Assembly: GCA_005881025.1 (NCBI GenBank)
Contig: VBFO01000044.1
Span: 29,716 to 81,360 of the forward strand
Direction: 5' to 3'
Length of the DNA stretch: 51,645 bases
Origin: Chloroflexota bacterium
GTDB taxonomy: Bacteria > Chloroflexota > Dormibacteria > Dormibacterales > Dormibacteraceae
The translations under genes were made by a program, and so were the position numbers. Position 1 is the first letter of the stretch; every line of letters begins with the position of its first letter. Positions 40,068 to 48,695 of the stretch are shown in pieces. A model generated the notes under the pieces. The model was not told the DNA's origin, searched no databases, and saw nothing but the letters and a program-made list of their open reading frames with translations.

Positions 40068-41531
40068 ATGGCGACAGCTCAGGACGTCGAAAAGATCGTA
40101 CCTATCAGGGAGGGCGAATACGGCGAAAGGGTCGCCACCGTAGAGCCCGGTGGTGTCGAGTACATCGCCCTGAAGGAACGGCATGGCAAGCCGATAGACC
40201 TGTTCTGGACCTGGCTTTCCCCAAACCTCGAGTTCGCGACCGTTTTCGTCGGCGTGCTTGGCGTGGCGGTTTTCGGGCTGAGCTTCTGGGAGACGGCCGC
40301 GGCCATCATCCTCGGCAGCCTGCTGGGGTCGGCCACTCACTACATCCTGTCGTCGTGGGGCCCCAAGTTCGGCGTGCCGATGATGGTCGAGAGCCGGGGC
40401 GCGTTCGGCTTCCTCGGCAACATCCTTCCCGCCGGGCTCAACGCCTTCACGGGGTCCATCGGCTGGTTCATCGTCAACAGCGTCAGCGGCGCCTTTGCGC
40501 TGCTCGCGCTCGTGAACCTGGGCCCGTCGTGGTTCTGGCTCGGCTTCCTCGTCATCGTGGTGGCTCAGGTTCTCGTCGCGACCTTCGGCCACAACTTCAT
40601 CCACCTGTTCGAGCGCTTCGCTCTGCCGCTGCTCGGCATCGTGTTCATCCTGGCGACCGTGTTCATCTTTTCGCACGCCAACGTCGGCGCAGGAGCGGCC
40701 CCCGGCGTCAACCACTTCGCCTCCTTCACCCTCCTCCTCACCGCGACGTTCGGGTATGCGGCTGGATGGAATCCATACGCGGCGGACTACACTCGCTACC
40801 TCCCGCCAACCACGAGCCGGCAGGCCGTCGGCTTGTGGGCTGCGATGGGAGTTTTCATCTCGTGCGTCGTCATCGAGCTCGCGGGCGCGGCGCTCGCCAC
40901 GGTTTCAGGCACCAAGTGGGGGTTGACCGACATTCCCACCGTCCAGCTATCGGTGGCGATGCCGAGCTGGCTGTACTACCTGACGCTGCTGTGCATCGCC
41001 ATCGGCGCCGTGTGCGCCAACGCCATCAACATCTACAGCGGCACGATGTCGCTGGTCGCGATCGGCATCCGCGAGATGGGCATGACCCTGAAGCAGCGGC
41101 GCGCGCTGCTCGCCGTGGCGGCCGGGGTATTGGGGTACCTGATCGGGATCATCGGCCAGGCCAACGTCGGCCCAGGCAGCAAATACGAATACTTCCTGCT
41201 CCTGATCAGCTACTGGATCGGCTGCTGGCTCGCAGTCGTACTTGTCGACTACTGGATGCGCAAGGGTGACTACGGCGACGAATCGATCTTCTACAACACC
41301 AAGTACCAGCGCTGGCAGGGCTTCGCAGCGATGCTGATCGGACTGGTCGTCTCGGTGTACCTCTTCGGCAACGTCTACGGCGTGTGGGTCGGGCCGATCC
41401 CGAACAGCAACCCGGGAATCGGCGACATCACCTTCTTCGTCGGTTTTCTTTTGACCGCTGTCCTGTACTACGCCTTCCAGATGGTGAGCCGCAGCCAGCC
41501 CGCGGCGACCCCAATCGGGTCACGCGCATAA
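40068..41531 (+). CDS. NCS1-family nucleobase:cation symporter
   Basis: 487 residues with about twelve hydrophobic segments. The first helices (DLFWTWLSPNLEFATVFVGV), GVPMMVESRGAFGFLGN, FGYAAGWNPYAADYTRYLP and ANAINIYSGTMSLVAIGI are NCS1 blocks seen in cytosine, allantoin, uracil and purine permeases. AAGGGGG lies just before the ATG at 40068. It heads the operon with DUF3830, allantoate amidohydrolase and allantoinase, so allantoin or a purine base is the likely cargo. Confidence 0.93.
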   Translation: MATAQDVEKIVPIREGEYGERVATVEPGGVEYIALKERHGKPIDLFWTWLSPNLEFATVFVGVLGVAVFGLSFWETAAAIILGSLLGSATHYILSSWGPKFGVPMMVESRGAFGFLGNILPAGLNAFTGSIGWFIVNSVSGAFALLALVNLGPSWFWLGFLVIVVAQVLVATFGHNFIHLFERFALPLLGIVFILATVFIFSHANVGAGAAPGVNHFASFTLLLTATFGYAAGWNPYAADYTRYLPPTTSRQAVGLWAAMGVFISCVVIELAGAALATVSGTKWGLTDIPTVQLSVAMPSWLYYLTLLCIAIGAVCANAINIYSGTMSLVAIGIREMGMTLKQRRALLAVAAGVLGYLIGIIGQANVGPGSKYEYFLLLISYWIGCWLAVVLVDYWMRKGDYGDESIFYNTKYQRWQGFAAMLIGLVVSVYLFGNVYGVWVGPIPNSNPGIGDITFFVGFLLTAVLYYAFQMVSRSQPAATPIGSRA

Positions 41532-41944
41532 AGGTCGAAATCAAGGTCTCGGGGCTGCGCTTCGTAGCGCGCCTCGAGACCCGACTCGCGCCCAAGAGTT
41601 GCGCCAAGTTCCAGTCGATGCTGCCGCTTCAGACCCAGATCATCCAGGCGCGCTGGAGCGGTGAGGCGGCCTGGATCCCGTTCGGCGAGCTCGACCTGGA
41701 CCTTGGGTACGAAAACCACACCAGCTACCCCGCGCCAGGTCATCTCCTGCTCTACCCGGGCGGCATCAGCGAGACGGAGATCCTGTTTCCGTACGGCTCG
41801 AGCGTGTTCGCCAGCAAGGCAGGCCAGCTGGCCGGCAACCATTTCGCCACCATCTACGAAGGCGCCGAGCATTTCGGCGAGCTCGGCCATCTGGTGCTGT
41901 GGAAGGGCGCACAGGAGATTTCGTTCAGCCAGCTCTCGGGGTGA
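41528..41944 (+). CDS. DUF3830 family protein with no canonical start codon
   Basis: About 138 residues. SGLRFVARLETRLAPKSCAK, ARWSGEAAWIPFGELDLDLG, HLLLYPGGISETEILFPYG and GNHFATIYEGAEHFGELG match the DUF3830 family, a cyclophilin-like beta barrel of unknown function. No ATG, GTG or TTG occurs near the expected N-terminus; the codon overlapping the NCS1 stop is ATA (ATAA, 41528-41531). The next in-frame ATG upstream is at 41384, which would add about 48 residues out of the NCS1 gene. The start given is a best estimate. It sits between permease and allantoate amidohydrolase. Confidence 0.75.
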   Translation: MKVEIKVSGLRFVARLETRLAPKSCAKFQSMLPLQTQIIQARWSGEAAWIPFGELDLDLGYENHTSYPAPGHLLLYPGGISETEILFPYGSSVFASKAGQLAGNHFATIYEGAEHFGELGHLVLWKGAQEISFSQLSG

Positions 41945-41945
41945 T

Positions 41946-43163
41946 ATGAACGACGCCGAGACGGTGATGGCGCACTGCGACGAGCTAGCGGCCTTCACTG
42001 AAGAGCCAGGCCGAATCACTCGGCCCTACGCCTCAGAGTCTCTGCGCCGCGCGCAGGAGACCGTGATCGCCTGGATGCGCGAGGCGGGCATGGCGGTGAC
42101 CCGCGACAACGTGGGCAACCTGCGCGCCCGCTACGACGGGACCGGCAGGTCGACTCTGCTGCTGGGTTCGCACCTGGATTCGGTGCGCAACGCGGGCCGG
42201 TACGACGGCCCGCTAGGCGTGATGGTCGCCATCGCCGCCGTTCGGCGCCTGCATGACTCGAAACACCGGATGCCCTTCGCCATCGAGCTGCTTGCGTTCG
42301 CGGACGAGGAAGGCCTCCGCTTCGGCACCACCTACCTCGGCAGCCGCGCGCTCGCCGGCACTTTCGATGAAGCGGTGCTTGCTCATGCCGACGCAGGCGG
42401 AATTACGCTTGCCGACGCAATGCGCTCCTTCGGCGGGGATCCGAGCGCGATCGAGGACGACCACAGAAACGGCGACGACCTGCTCGGCTACTTCGAGGTC
42501 CACATCGAGCAAGGCCCGGTGCTGGAGGCTCGCGGACTGCCGGTCGGTGTCGTGGAGTCCATCGTCGGCCAGAACCGATTTCACATCACCTTCATCGGAG
42601 AGGCCGGCCACGCCGGCACAGTGCCGATGGACCGGAGGCACGACGCCCTCGTGGTCGCAGCCATGTTCGTGATCGCTGTCGAGCATGAGGCGCGGACGCA
42701 CGAGGGACTGGTCGCCACGGTGGGCCAGCTCGAGGTGCATCCCGGCGCGGCCAACGTCATCCCCGACCGCGTCTCGCTCAGCGTCGATGTGCGTCATGCC
42801 GACGACCAGACCCGCCTCGACGTGTGCGGGCGAATCATCGATCACGCGCACACCTTGGCCGAGGGCCGCGAGATCGCGGCTGAGGTGCTGCCGGTGAGCG
42901 AGCACGCGGCGGTCAAGTGCTCGCAGGAGCTCGTTTCGCTGCTCACGGATTCGATCGAGCGGTCTGGCTACGAAGCGCTCAGGTTGACCAGTGGCGCCGG
43001 CCACGACGGCGTGGAGGTCTCCAACCTGACAGGGATCGCGATGCTGTTCGTGCGCTGCAAGGGAGGCGTCAGCCACCACCCGGCGGAGTCCGTCACGACC
43101 GAGGACGTCGAGATTGCGCTTGACGTGACATCGCGGTTCCTGGAGCAGCTCGCGCGGCGGTGA
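41946..43163 (+). CDS. allC: Allantoate amidohydrolase (M20 peptidase family)
   Basis: 405 residues, normal length. Dinuclear metal motifs: LLLGSHLDSVRNAGRYDGPL (His, Asp), FADEEGLRF (Glu-Glu), FEVHIEQGPVLE (His) and a C-terminal GVSHHPAES. The dimerisation domain contains GEAGHAGTVPMDRRHDA. The enzyme turns allantoate into ureidoglycine (then ureidoglycolate), ammonia and CO2. Relatives include N-carbamoyl-L-amino-acid hydrolases and ureidoglycolate hydrolase; the adjacent allantoinase favours allantoate. ATG at 41946 follows the DUF3830 stop by one base. Confidence 0.88.
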   Translation: MNDAETVMAHCDELAAFTEEPGRITRPYASESLRRAQETVIAWMREAGMAVTRDNVGNLRARYDGTGRSTLLLGSHLDSVRNAGRYDGPLGVMVAIAAVRRLHDSKHRMPFAIELLAFADEEGLRFGTTYLGSRALAGTFDEAVLAHADAGGITLADAMRSFGGDPSAIEDDHRNGDDLLGYFEVHIEQGPVLEARGLPVGVVESIVGQNRFHITFIGEAGHAGTVPMDRRHDALVVAAMFVIAVEHEARTHEGLVATVGQLEVHPGAANVIPDRVSLSVDVRHADDQTRLDVCGRIIDHAHTLAEGREIAAEVLPVSEHAAVKCSQELVSLLTDSIERSGYEALRLTSGAGHDGVEVSNLTGIAMLFVRCKGGVSHHPAESVTTEDVEIALDVTSRFLEQLARR

Positions 43164-44452
43164 TCGTCCGCGGCGGCTGGGTGGTGACCGCACGTGGCGT
43201 CGACCGAGCCGACATCGCAATCACGGATGGCCGGATCACTGCCGTGGGGCAGGACCTGGCCGCCGATGGCGAGGAGATCAACGCCTCAGGCCTCCACATC
43301 TTTCCGGGCGGGATCGACTCGCACGTCCACTTCAATGAGCCCGGGCGAACCGAATGGGAGACGATCGCCGACGGCTCGGCGGCTCTGGCGGCAGGCGGTT
43401 ACACGACGTTCGTCGACATGCCGTTGAACTGCCGGCCGGTGACTGTCGCCGGCGGATCATTCGATCTCAAGCTGCAGGCGGCGACCAGGTCGTCGCGCGT
43501 GGATTTCGGGCTCTGGGGCGGACTCGTACCCGGCAACCTGGATCACATCGAGGAGCTGGTGGGGCGCGGTGTCATCGGTTTCAAAGCGTTCATGTGTGCG
43601 AGCGGAATCGAAGAGTTCCCGGCCTGCAACAAGCACGTGTTGCGCGAGGGGATGCATCGAATCGCCGCGCTCGGGTCGACGCTGCTGCTGCACGCGGAAG
43701 ACCAGGAGATCGTCGAGCGGCAAGCCCACAAGGTGCACGGCAACGGCGCGCGCGATTTCGTCAGGTCGCGGCCGCCAGAAGCTGAGGTCGATGCAATCTT
43801 CCGGGCGATCGAGCTGGGCGCCAAAACCGGCTGCAGGCTGCACATCCTCCACGTCAGCACCGTCGTGGGGGCGGAGCTCGTCCGCGAGGCCCAGGAGCGA
43901 GGCGTCGACATCAGCGCCGAGACGTGTCCCCACTACCTCTTGTATGTGGAGGAGGACCTCGAGCGCCTTGGCGGCGTGGGCAAATGCGCGCCGCCCTTCC
44001 GGACCGCGCACGATCGCGATGGCCTCTGGCACATGCTTTCCGAGGGAACTCTGCCGATGGTCGTTTCCGACCACTCGCCCAGCACCCTCGAGTTGAAGCG
44101 CGGGCAGGACTTCTTTCATATGTGGGGTGGCGTGTCGGGCTGCCAGTCGACGCGCCAGCTGCTGCTGGCCCAGGGCCGGCTGGACGAGTCGCGCATCGCC
44201 GCCATCACGGCGACCAACATCGCGCAGCGATTCGGGCTGGCGGGCAAGGGCGACATCGCACCGGGCTTCGATGCCGATCTCTGGATCGCCGACCTCAGCC
44301 ATCATGACCTCGTTCGCCGCGAGGATCTCTTCTACCGCAACCAGTTCAGCGCGCACGAGGGCCAGAGGATCCGGGGCCGCACGGTACGAACGCTGGTACG
44401 CGGGGAAGATCCCGGCCGCGGACGGTTCATCCGCGGAGGCGCGCGCTCGTAG
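43160..44452 (+). CDS. allB: Allantoinase
   Basis: 430 residues. Metal-binding H55-x-H57 (GGIDSHVHFNEPGR), carbamylated Lys142 (GFKAFMCASG), His in HAEDQEIVE, HILHVST and the Asp in VVSDHSPST are all as in cyclic amidohydrolases. HFNEPGRTEWE and SDHSPS point to allantoinase rather than dihydropyrimidinase or hydantoinase. It opens allantoin to allantoate. GTG at 43160 overlaps the allC stop as GTGA. The 3' end overlaps the convergent 8-oxoguanine-deaminase-like gene by 26 bases. Confidence 0.92.
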   Translation: MIVRGGWVVTARGVDRADIAITDGRITAVGQDLAADGEEINASGLHIFPGGIDSHVHFNEPGRTEWETIADGSAALAAGGYTTFVDMPLNCRPVTVAGGSFDLKLQAATRSSRVDFGLWGGLVPGNLDHIEELVGRGVIGFKAFMCASGIEEFPACNKHVLREGMHRIAALGSTLLLHAEDQEIVERQAHKVHGNGARDFVRSRPPEAEVDAIFRAIELGAKTGCRLHILHVSTVVGAELVREAQERGVDISAETCPHYLLYVEEDLERLGGVGKCAPPFRTAHDRDGLWHMLSEGTLPMVVSDHSPSTLELKRGQDFFHMWGGVSGCQSTRQLLLAQGRLDESRIAAITATNIAQRFGLAGKGDIAPGFDADLWIADLSHHDLVRREDLFYRNQFSAHEGQRIRGRTVRTLVRGEDPGRGRFIRGGARS

Positions 44453-45758
44453 CCCCGATCTCGCGCGCGATCTGCACCTCGTCGCCGGTCAGGAGCCTGC
44501 CTTCGCGAACGACCACTCTGCCGTTCACGACCACCGTCTGGGCGCGCGAGGGAGGCGCCAGCGCCAGCCCGGCGAGCGGATCGGCCATGCCCGTGTGCGC
44601 CAGATCGTCGATGCGAAAGCACGCGACGTCGGCGCACTTGCCCGTCTCGAGTGAGCCGCAGTCGTCGCGGCCCAGGCACTCCGCCCCGCCCTTGGTCGCG
44701 AGGCGCCACGCGGTCCGCGCGTCGAGCGCTTGTGGAGAGGCGCTGCGAGCGCGGGCCAGGAGCAGGGCCTGATGCGCCTCGACCGCCAGGTTCGCGTCCT
44801 CGTTGCTCGCCGATCCGTCGACCCCGAGTCCGACCCGCGCCCCCGCTCGAACCAGGTCGGCGACCCGGCAGATGCCCGCGCCCAGGCGCATGTTGCTCGA
44901 CGGGCAGTGCGCGACGCCCGTCCTCGCAGCCGCAACGCTTTCAATCTCGGAGTCGCTGAGGTGTATGGCGTGTGCGTACCACACGTCCTCCCCAGCCCAG
45001 CCCAGATCTTCCATGAGCTCCACCGGGCGCTTGCCGAACCGCTCGAGGCAGAAGCGCTCCTCGTCCAGAGTCTCGGCGACGTGGGTGTGGAGGCGCACGC
45101 CGTGCTTGCGAGCAAGCTCGGCGGAGTCGCGCATGAGCTGCGGCGTGACCGAGAACGGCGAACACGGCGCCACGACCACGCGGCACATCGAGCCCGGCCT
45201 GGGGTCGTGGTGACTCTGGATCTTCGCCTCGACGTCGGCGAGGATCGCGTCCTCTTCCTCCACCACGCTGTCGGGAGGAAGGCCTCCCTTGGATTCCCCA
45301 AGCGACATCGAGCCCCGGCAGGGATGAAATCGAAGCCCAAGCTCGCGCGCCGAATCCACCAACGCCTCGAAGAGACCTGTCGCGCCGCGAGGAAAGACGT
45401 AGTGGTGGTCGCTCGAGAGCGTGCAGCCGCCGAGGAGCAGCCGTGCCATCGCGGCCCTGCCGGCGGCGCGCACAGATTCCGCGTCGATGCGCGCCCACAC
45501 CGGGTAGAGCGCCCGCAGCCATTCGAACAAAGTCCCATCAGGCACGTAGCCGCGGGTCGCCCACTGGTACATATGGTCGTGGGCGTTCACGAGGCCGGGC
45601 ATGGCGAGGCAGCTCGGCTCGTCGACCACCTCGTCGGCCGGCGGCGGCGGGCCGGATCCGACCTCGACGATCATCCCGTCGCGGGCGAGCAGCCATCCGT
45701 TCTCGATCTCGCGGTCACCTGTGTAAAGAAGCCCCGCCCGCAGGCGAAGAGTCGTCAC
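44427..45758 (-). CDS. 8-oxoguanine-deaminase-like amidohydrolase
   Basis: 443 residues from the GTG at 45758; an in-frame TTG at 45815 is an alternative. NAHDHMYQWATRGY, LFEWLRALYPVWARI, HVAETLDEERFCLERFG, WYAHAIHLSDSEI and GLGVDGSASNEDANL follow the pattern I know for 8-oxoguanine deaminase (aminohydrolase of the AtzA/TrzN/SsnA group). The usual HxH reads H-D-H. The product would be urate, feeding the uricase of the same locus. Guanine or another substrate is not excluded. Confidence 0.82.
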   Translation of the reverse strand: MTTLRLRAGLLYTGDREIENGWLLARDGMIVEVGSGPPPPADEVVDEPSCLAMPGLVNAHDHMYQWATRGYVPDGTLFEWLRALYPVWARIDAESVRAAGRAAMARLLLGGCTLSSDHHYVFPRGATGLFEALVDSARELGLRFHPCRGSMSLGESKGGLPPDSVVEEEDAILADVEAKIQSHHDPRPGSMCRVVVAPCSPFSVTPQLMRDSAELARKHGVRLHTHVAETLDEERFCLERFGKRPVELMEDLGWAGEDVWYAHAIHLSDSEIESVAAARTGVAHCPSSNMRLGAGICRVADLVRAGARVGLGVDGSASNEDANLAVEAHQALLLARARSASPQALDARTAWRLATKGGAECLGRDDCGSLETGKCADVACFRIDDLAHTGMADPLAGLALAPPSRAQTVVVNGRVVVREGRLLTGDEVQIAREIGATSARLRG

Positions 45759-45838
45759 GTGTGGCGGAGCCCGGAGGGCCGCCGCGTATTTCGCGGCATC
45801 GGCGGCCGGAGCCAAGGAAAGGGTGGCGCGGCTAGGAG

Positions 45839-45938
45839 CGCATCGCTAGATGCGTAACGACGCAGCGCCGGGCCCCTTGACGACGGCTTCAGCGGCGAAG
45901 CCGCCCGGCCGTCTAGGTCGCGAAGACGCAAGGCGTCT
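45839..45938. repeat. Cluster of three hairpins between 8-oxoguanine-deaminase-like and xanthine dehydrogenase genes
   Basis: Within 100 bases three perfect hairpins occur: CGCATC/GATGCG with a 4-base loop (45839-45854), CGGCTTC/GAAGCCG with a 6-base loop (45884-45903) and AGACGC/GCGTCT with a 3-base loop (45924-45938). The second and third share an imperfect direct repeat beginning GCGAAG (45896-45910 and 45920-45934, 12 of 15 identical). They lie in a gap of about 190 bases inside a minus-strand run. They could be an attenuator, terminator cluster or a REP-like repeat; no U tract is seen. Confidence 0.5.
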
Positions 45939-45948
45939 CCGGGCGCCG

Positions 45949-48231
45949 TCACAAGACCAGGTCGTGGGGTCGAACTGGCACGCGCGTGACCGGGCGGCCG
46001 GTCGCCGCGCGAATGGCGGCCAGGATCGCGGGGCCAGAGGAGATCGTCGGGGGCTCCCCCACCCCTTTCAGGCCGTAAGGCGAATTGGGATCGCCGAGCT
46101 CGAGGATGTCCATCCTCACGGGCGGCATGTCGAGGATGGTGGGCAGCAGGTAGTCGGTGAATGACGGGTTCTTGATCACGCCGTCCTGGACCTGGATCTC
46201 CTCCATCACCGCCAGGCCCAGGCCCTGCGCCGCCCCACCCTCCAACTGGCCCTCCACGGCCTGCGGGTTGATCGCCTTGCCCACGTCCTGAGCGGTGGCC
46301 AGCTCCACGACCTTGACGAGGCCCAGCTCGGTGTCGACGTCGACCACTGCGCGATGGGCGGCGAAGGCGAACTGCATGTGGGCGTTGGCCTGGCCGGTGT
46401 CGGGGTCTAGCGGGGAGGTCTTGCGCGGCCGGAAGACGCGCAGCTCGTCGATGACCTCCTCCCCCAGCAGCGTGGCCAGTGCCACGAGCACATTGCCGTC
46501 GGCGCCGACAATGTTCTCATCCTCCAGCCGAAGCCCTTCGCCTGACTTCAGCTCGGACTGCGCCAGCGCCACCACCCGCTCTCGTACCGCCTCGCACGCG
46601 GCTTTCACGGCGCCCCCGGTGATGTAGGTCTGGCGCGAGGCAGACGACGATCCAGCCGAGCCGACCTCGGTATCGGCGGTGAGCACCATCACGTCGCGGA
46701 CGCCCAGCTCCGTGCCCGCGATCTGCGCCTGGATGGTGACCAGGCCTTGGCCCACCTCGGCGCCGGCGGTGTGCACCTCGACTCGCGGCTTGCCGTCCAC
46801 GACTGACAGCCGGACCCGGGCGGTCGAGAAATCGTTGAAGCCTTCCGAGTAGCCGATGTTCTTGAAGCCGGCCGCATAACCGATGCCTCGCTTGACCGAC
46901 TCGCCGTGAGTCGTGTTCGAGACGCCTCCGGGCATCGCTGTGAGGTCTGCATTCTTCGCGGCCGGCGCCGGGAGAGGTCGCTCGTGAACCAGCCGCAGCA
47001 GCTCCGCCACCGGCACAGGGCCGTCGATCACCTGCCCGGTGATCAGAGCGCTCCCAGTCTCCAGCGAGTTGTGCCGGCGCAACGCGACCGGATCCATCGT
47101 CAGAGCAGCCGCGAGCTTGTCCATCTGCGCCTCGTGCGCATAGCAGTTCTGAACGGACCCGAACCCACGCATCGCGCCGCAAGGTGGGTTGTTGGTGTAG
47201 GCAACGATGCCGTCGATGGTTGCGTTTGGACATTGGTAAGGCCCGACCGCGAAGCACGATGCGTTGGCGATCACAGCGGTGGAGCTGGACGCGTAGGCGC
47301 CGCCGTCGAGGACGATCCGTGCCTTGACGTAGACCAGCTTTCCGTCCTTCGTCGCGCCGTGCTCGTAATGAAGCTTGCCCGGATGGCGATGCACGTGGCC
47401 GACGAAGGATTCCGGCCGCGAGTACGAGATCTTGACCGGCCGCCCAGTTTTCAGCGCGAGCATGCATGCGTGAGCCTGCATCGACAAGTCCTCGCGCGCG
47501 CCGAATGCGCCGCCGATGCCCGCCATCGTCAGCCGCACCTCGTGCGGTTCGAGCCCCAGCACATGCGCCAGCTGCTTCTGGTCGATGTGAAGCCACTGCG
47601 TCGCGATGTACAGATCCACGCCACCTTCGCCGTCCGGGATCGCGAGGCCCGACTCGGGCCCGAGTGGCGCCTGGTCCTGCATGCCGATCTCGTAGTCGCC
47701 TGTGACGACGACCTCGGCGGTCGCATTCTGGTCGCCGTGCCGGATCTTGATATGGCGCGTCACGTTGCCGCCCGGATGGAGCTTTGGCGCTTTAGGCAGC
47801 AGCGCCTGCTCTGGATCCGTGACCGGCTTCAGCACCGCGTACTCGACCTTCACCTTGTCCGCGGCCCGGCGTGCCTGCTCGGGATGCTCGGCGGCGACCA
47901 GCGCGACTGCCTCGCCCCAATAGCGCACCACGTCGGACGCAAGCACAGGCTGGTCCGCGATCTCGAGGCCATAGGCGTTCTCGCCCGCCACATCCTCGAA
48001 GGTGAGCACCGCTTTGACCCCTGGGGCTGCCTTCGCGGCCTTGGTGTCGATCGACTCGATGCGCGCGTATGGATGCGGGCTTCGAACTGTCGCACCCCAC
48101 AGCATCCCGTCCACCTGGAGGTCCGACGAATAAGGGAAGTCGCCGCGGACCTTCTGCACGGCATCGGGTCGCCTCACTCGGTCGCCGACACGACCGCCAG
48201 AAGTCGTTTCCTCAGCGAGGCGCGGCTTCAT
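45949..48231 (-). CDS. pucD: Xanthine dehydrogenase molybdopterin-binding subunit
   Basis: 760 residues. Cofactor blocks GIGGAFGAREDLSMQAHACM, GAEVGQGLVTIQAQIAG and SAGSSSASRQTYITGGAV, plus the catalytic Glu in GLKGVGEPPTI. The substrate loop CGAMRGFGSVQ carries the Arg expected for purine hydroxylation, unlike the two CoxL proteins upstream in the window (TYRSPG, PYRGVG). It oxidises hypoxanthine and xanthine to urate. ATG at 48231 overlaps the Fe-S subunit stop as ATGA. No XdhC-type maturation factor is present in the window. Confidence 0.9.
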   Translation of the reverse strand: MKPRLAEETTSGGRVGDRVRRPDAVQKVRGDFPYSSDLQVDGMLWGATVRSPHPYARIESIDTKAAKAAPGVKAVLTFEDVAGENAYGLEIADQPVLASDVVRYWGEAVALVAAEHPEQARRAADKVKVEYAVLKPVTDPEQALLPKAPKLHPGGNVTRHIKIRHGDQNATAEVVVTGDYEIGMQDQAPLGPESGLAIPDGEGGVDLYIATQWLHIDQKQLAHVLGLEPHEVRLTMAGIGGAFGAREDLSMQAHACMLALKTGRPVKISYSRPESFVGHVHRHPGKLHYEHGATKDGKLVYVKARIVLDGGAYASSSTAVIANASCFAVGPYQCPNATIDGIVAYTNNPPCGAMRGFGSVQNCYAHEAQMDKLAAALTMDPVALRRHNSLETGSALITGQVIDGPVPVAELLRLVHERPLPAPAAKNADLTAMPGGVSNTTHGESVKRGIGYAAGFKNIGYSEGFNDFSTARVRLSVVDGKPRVEVHTAGAEVGQGLVTIQAQIAGTELGVRDVMVLTADTEVGSAGSSSASRQTYITGGAVKAACEAVRERVVALAQSELKSGEGLRLEDENIVGADGNVLVALATLLGEEVIDELRVFRPRKTSPLDPDTGQANAHMQFAFAAHRAVVDVDTELGLVKVVELATAQDVGKAINPQAVEGQLEGGAAQGLGLAVMEEIQVQDGVIKNPSFTDYLLPTILDMPPVRMDILELGDPNSPYGLKGVGEPPTISSGPAILAAIRAATGRPVTRVPVRPHDLVL

Positions 48232-48695
48232 GAGCGCGACCGGCCGGCGGCGAGGTTCACCGCGTCGATGATCTTCGCGTAGCCAGTGCAGCGGCAGATG
48301 TTGCCGGCGAGGGCCTCGCGGATCTGAGCGTCGCTCGGGCTCGGGATTCGCTGCAAGAGGTCGTGCGTGGCGACCACCAACCCCGGCGTGCAGAAGCCAC
48401 ACTGCACGGCGCCCGCCTCAACAAACGCATCCTGCACCGCGTGCAGCCCGTGGCCGCGGGCCAGGCCTTCGACCGTGATGATCTCCTTGCCCTGTGCCTG
48501 CCCTGCGAGCACGAGGCACGCGCACACGAGCGTCCCGCCCAGGTAGACCGAGCACGACCCACATTCGCCCTGCTCGCAGGCGTTCTTCGAGCCGTAGAGC
48601 CCGAGGTGCTCACGGAGCATGTAGAGCAGGCTCTCTCCCTCCCATACTCCTTCTGCGACCTGCGCGCGGCCGTTGACCGTGCAGCTGACATTCAT
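48228..48695 (-). CDS. pucE: Xanthine dehydrogenase [2Fe-2S] subunit
   Basis: 155 residues from the ATG at 48695, which overlaps the FAD subunit stop as ATGA; the frame is open a little further but without a better start. Cluster I is ACEQGECGSCSVYLGG plus CACLVLAG, cluster II is CGFCTPGLV plus NICRCTGYAKII. Carries electrons from the Mo centre to FAD. Gene order here is FAD, Fe-S, Mo, different from the L-M-S order of the other hydroxylase in the window. Confidence 0.93.
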   Translation of the reverse strand: MNVSCTVNGRAQVAEGVWEGESLLYMLREHLGLYGSKNACEQGECGSCSVYLGGTLVCACLVLAGQAQGKEIITVEGLARGHGLHAVQDAFVEAGAVQCGFCTPGLVVATHDLLQRIPSPSDAQIREALAGNICRCTGYAKIIDAVNLAAGRSRS

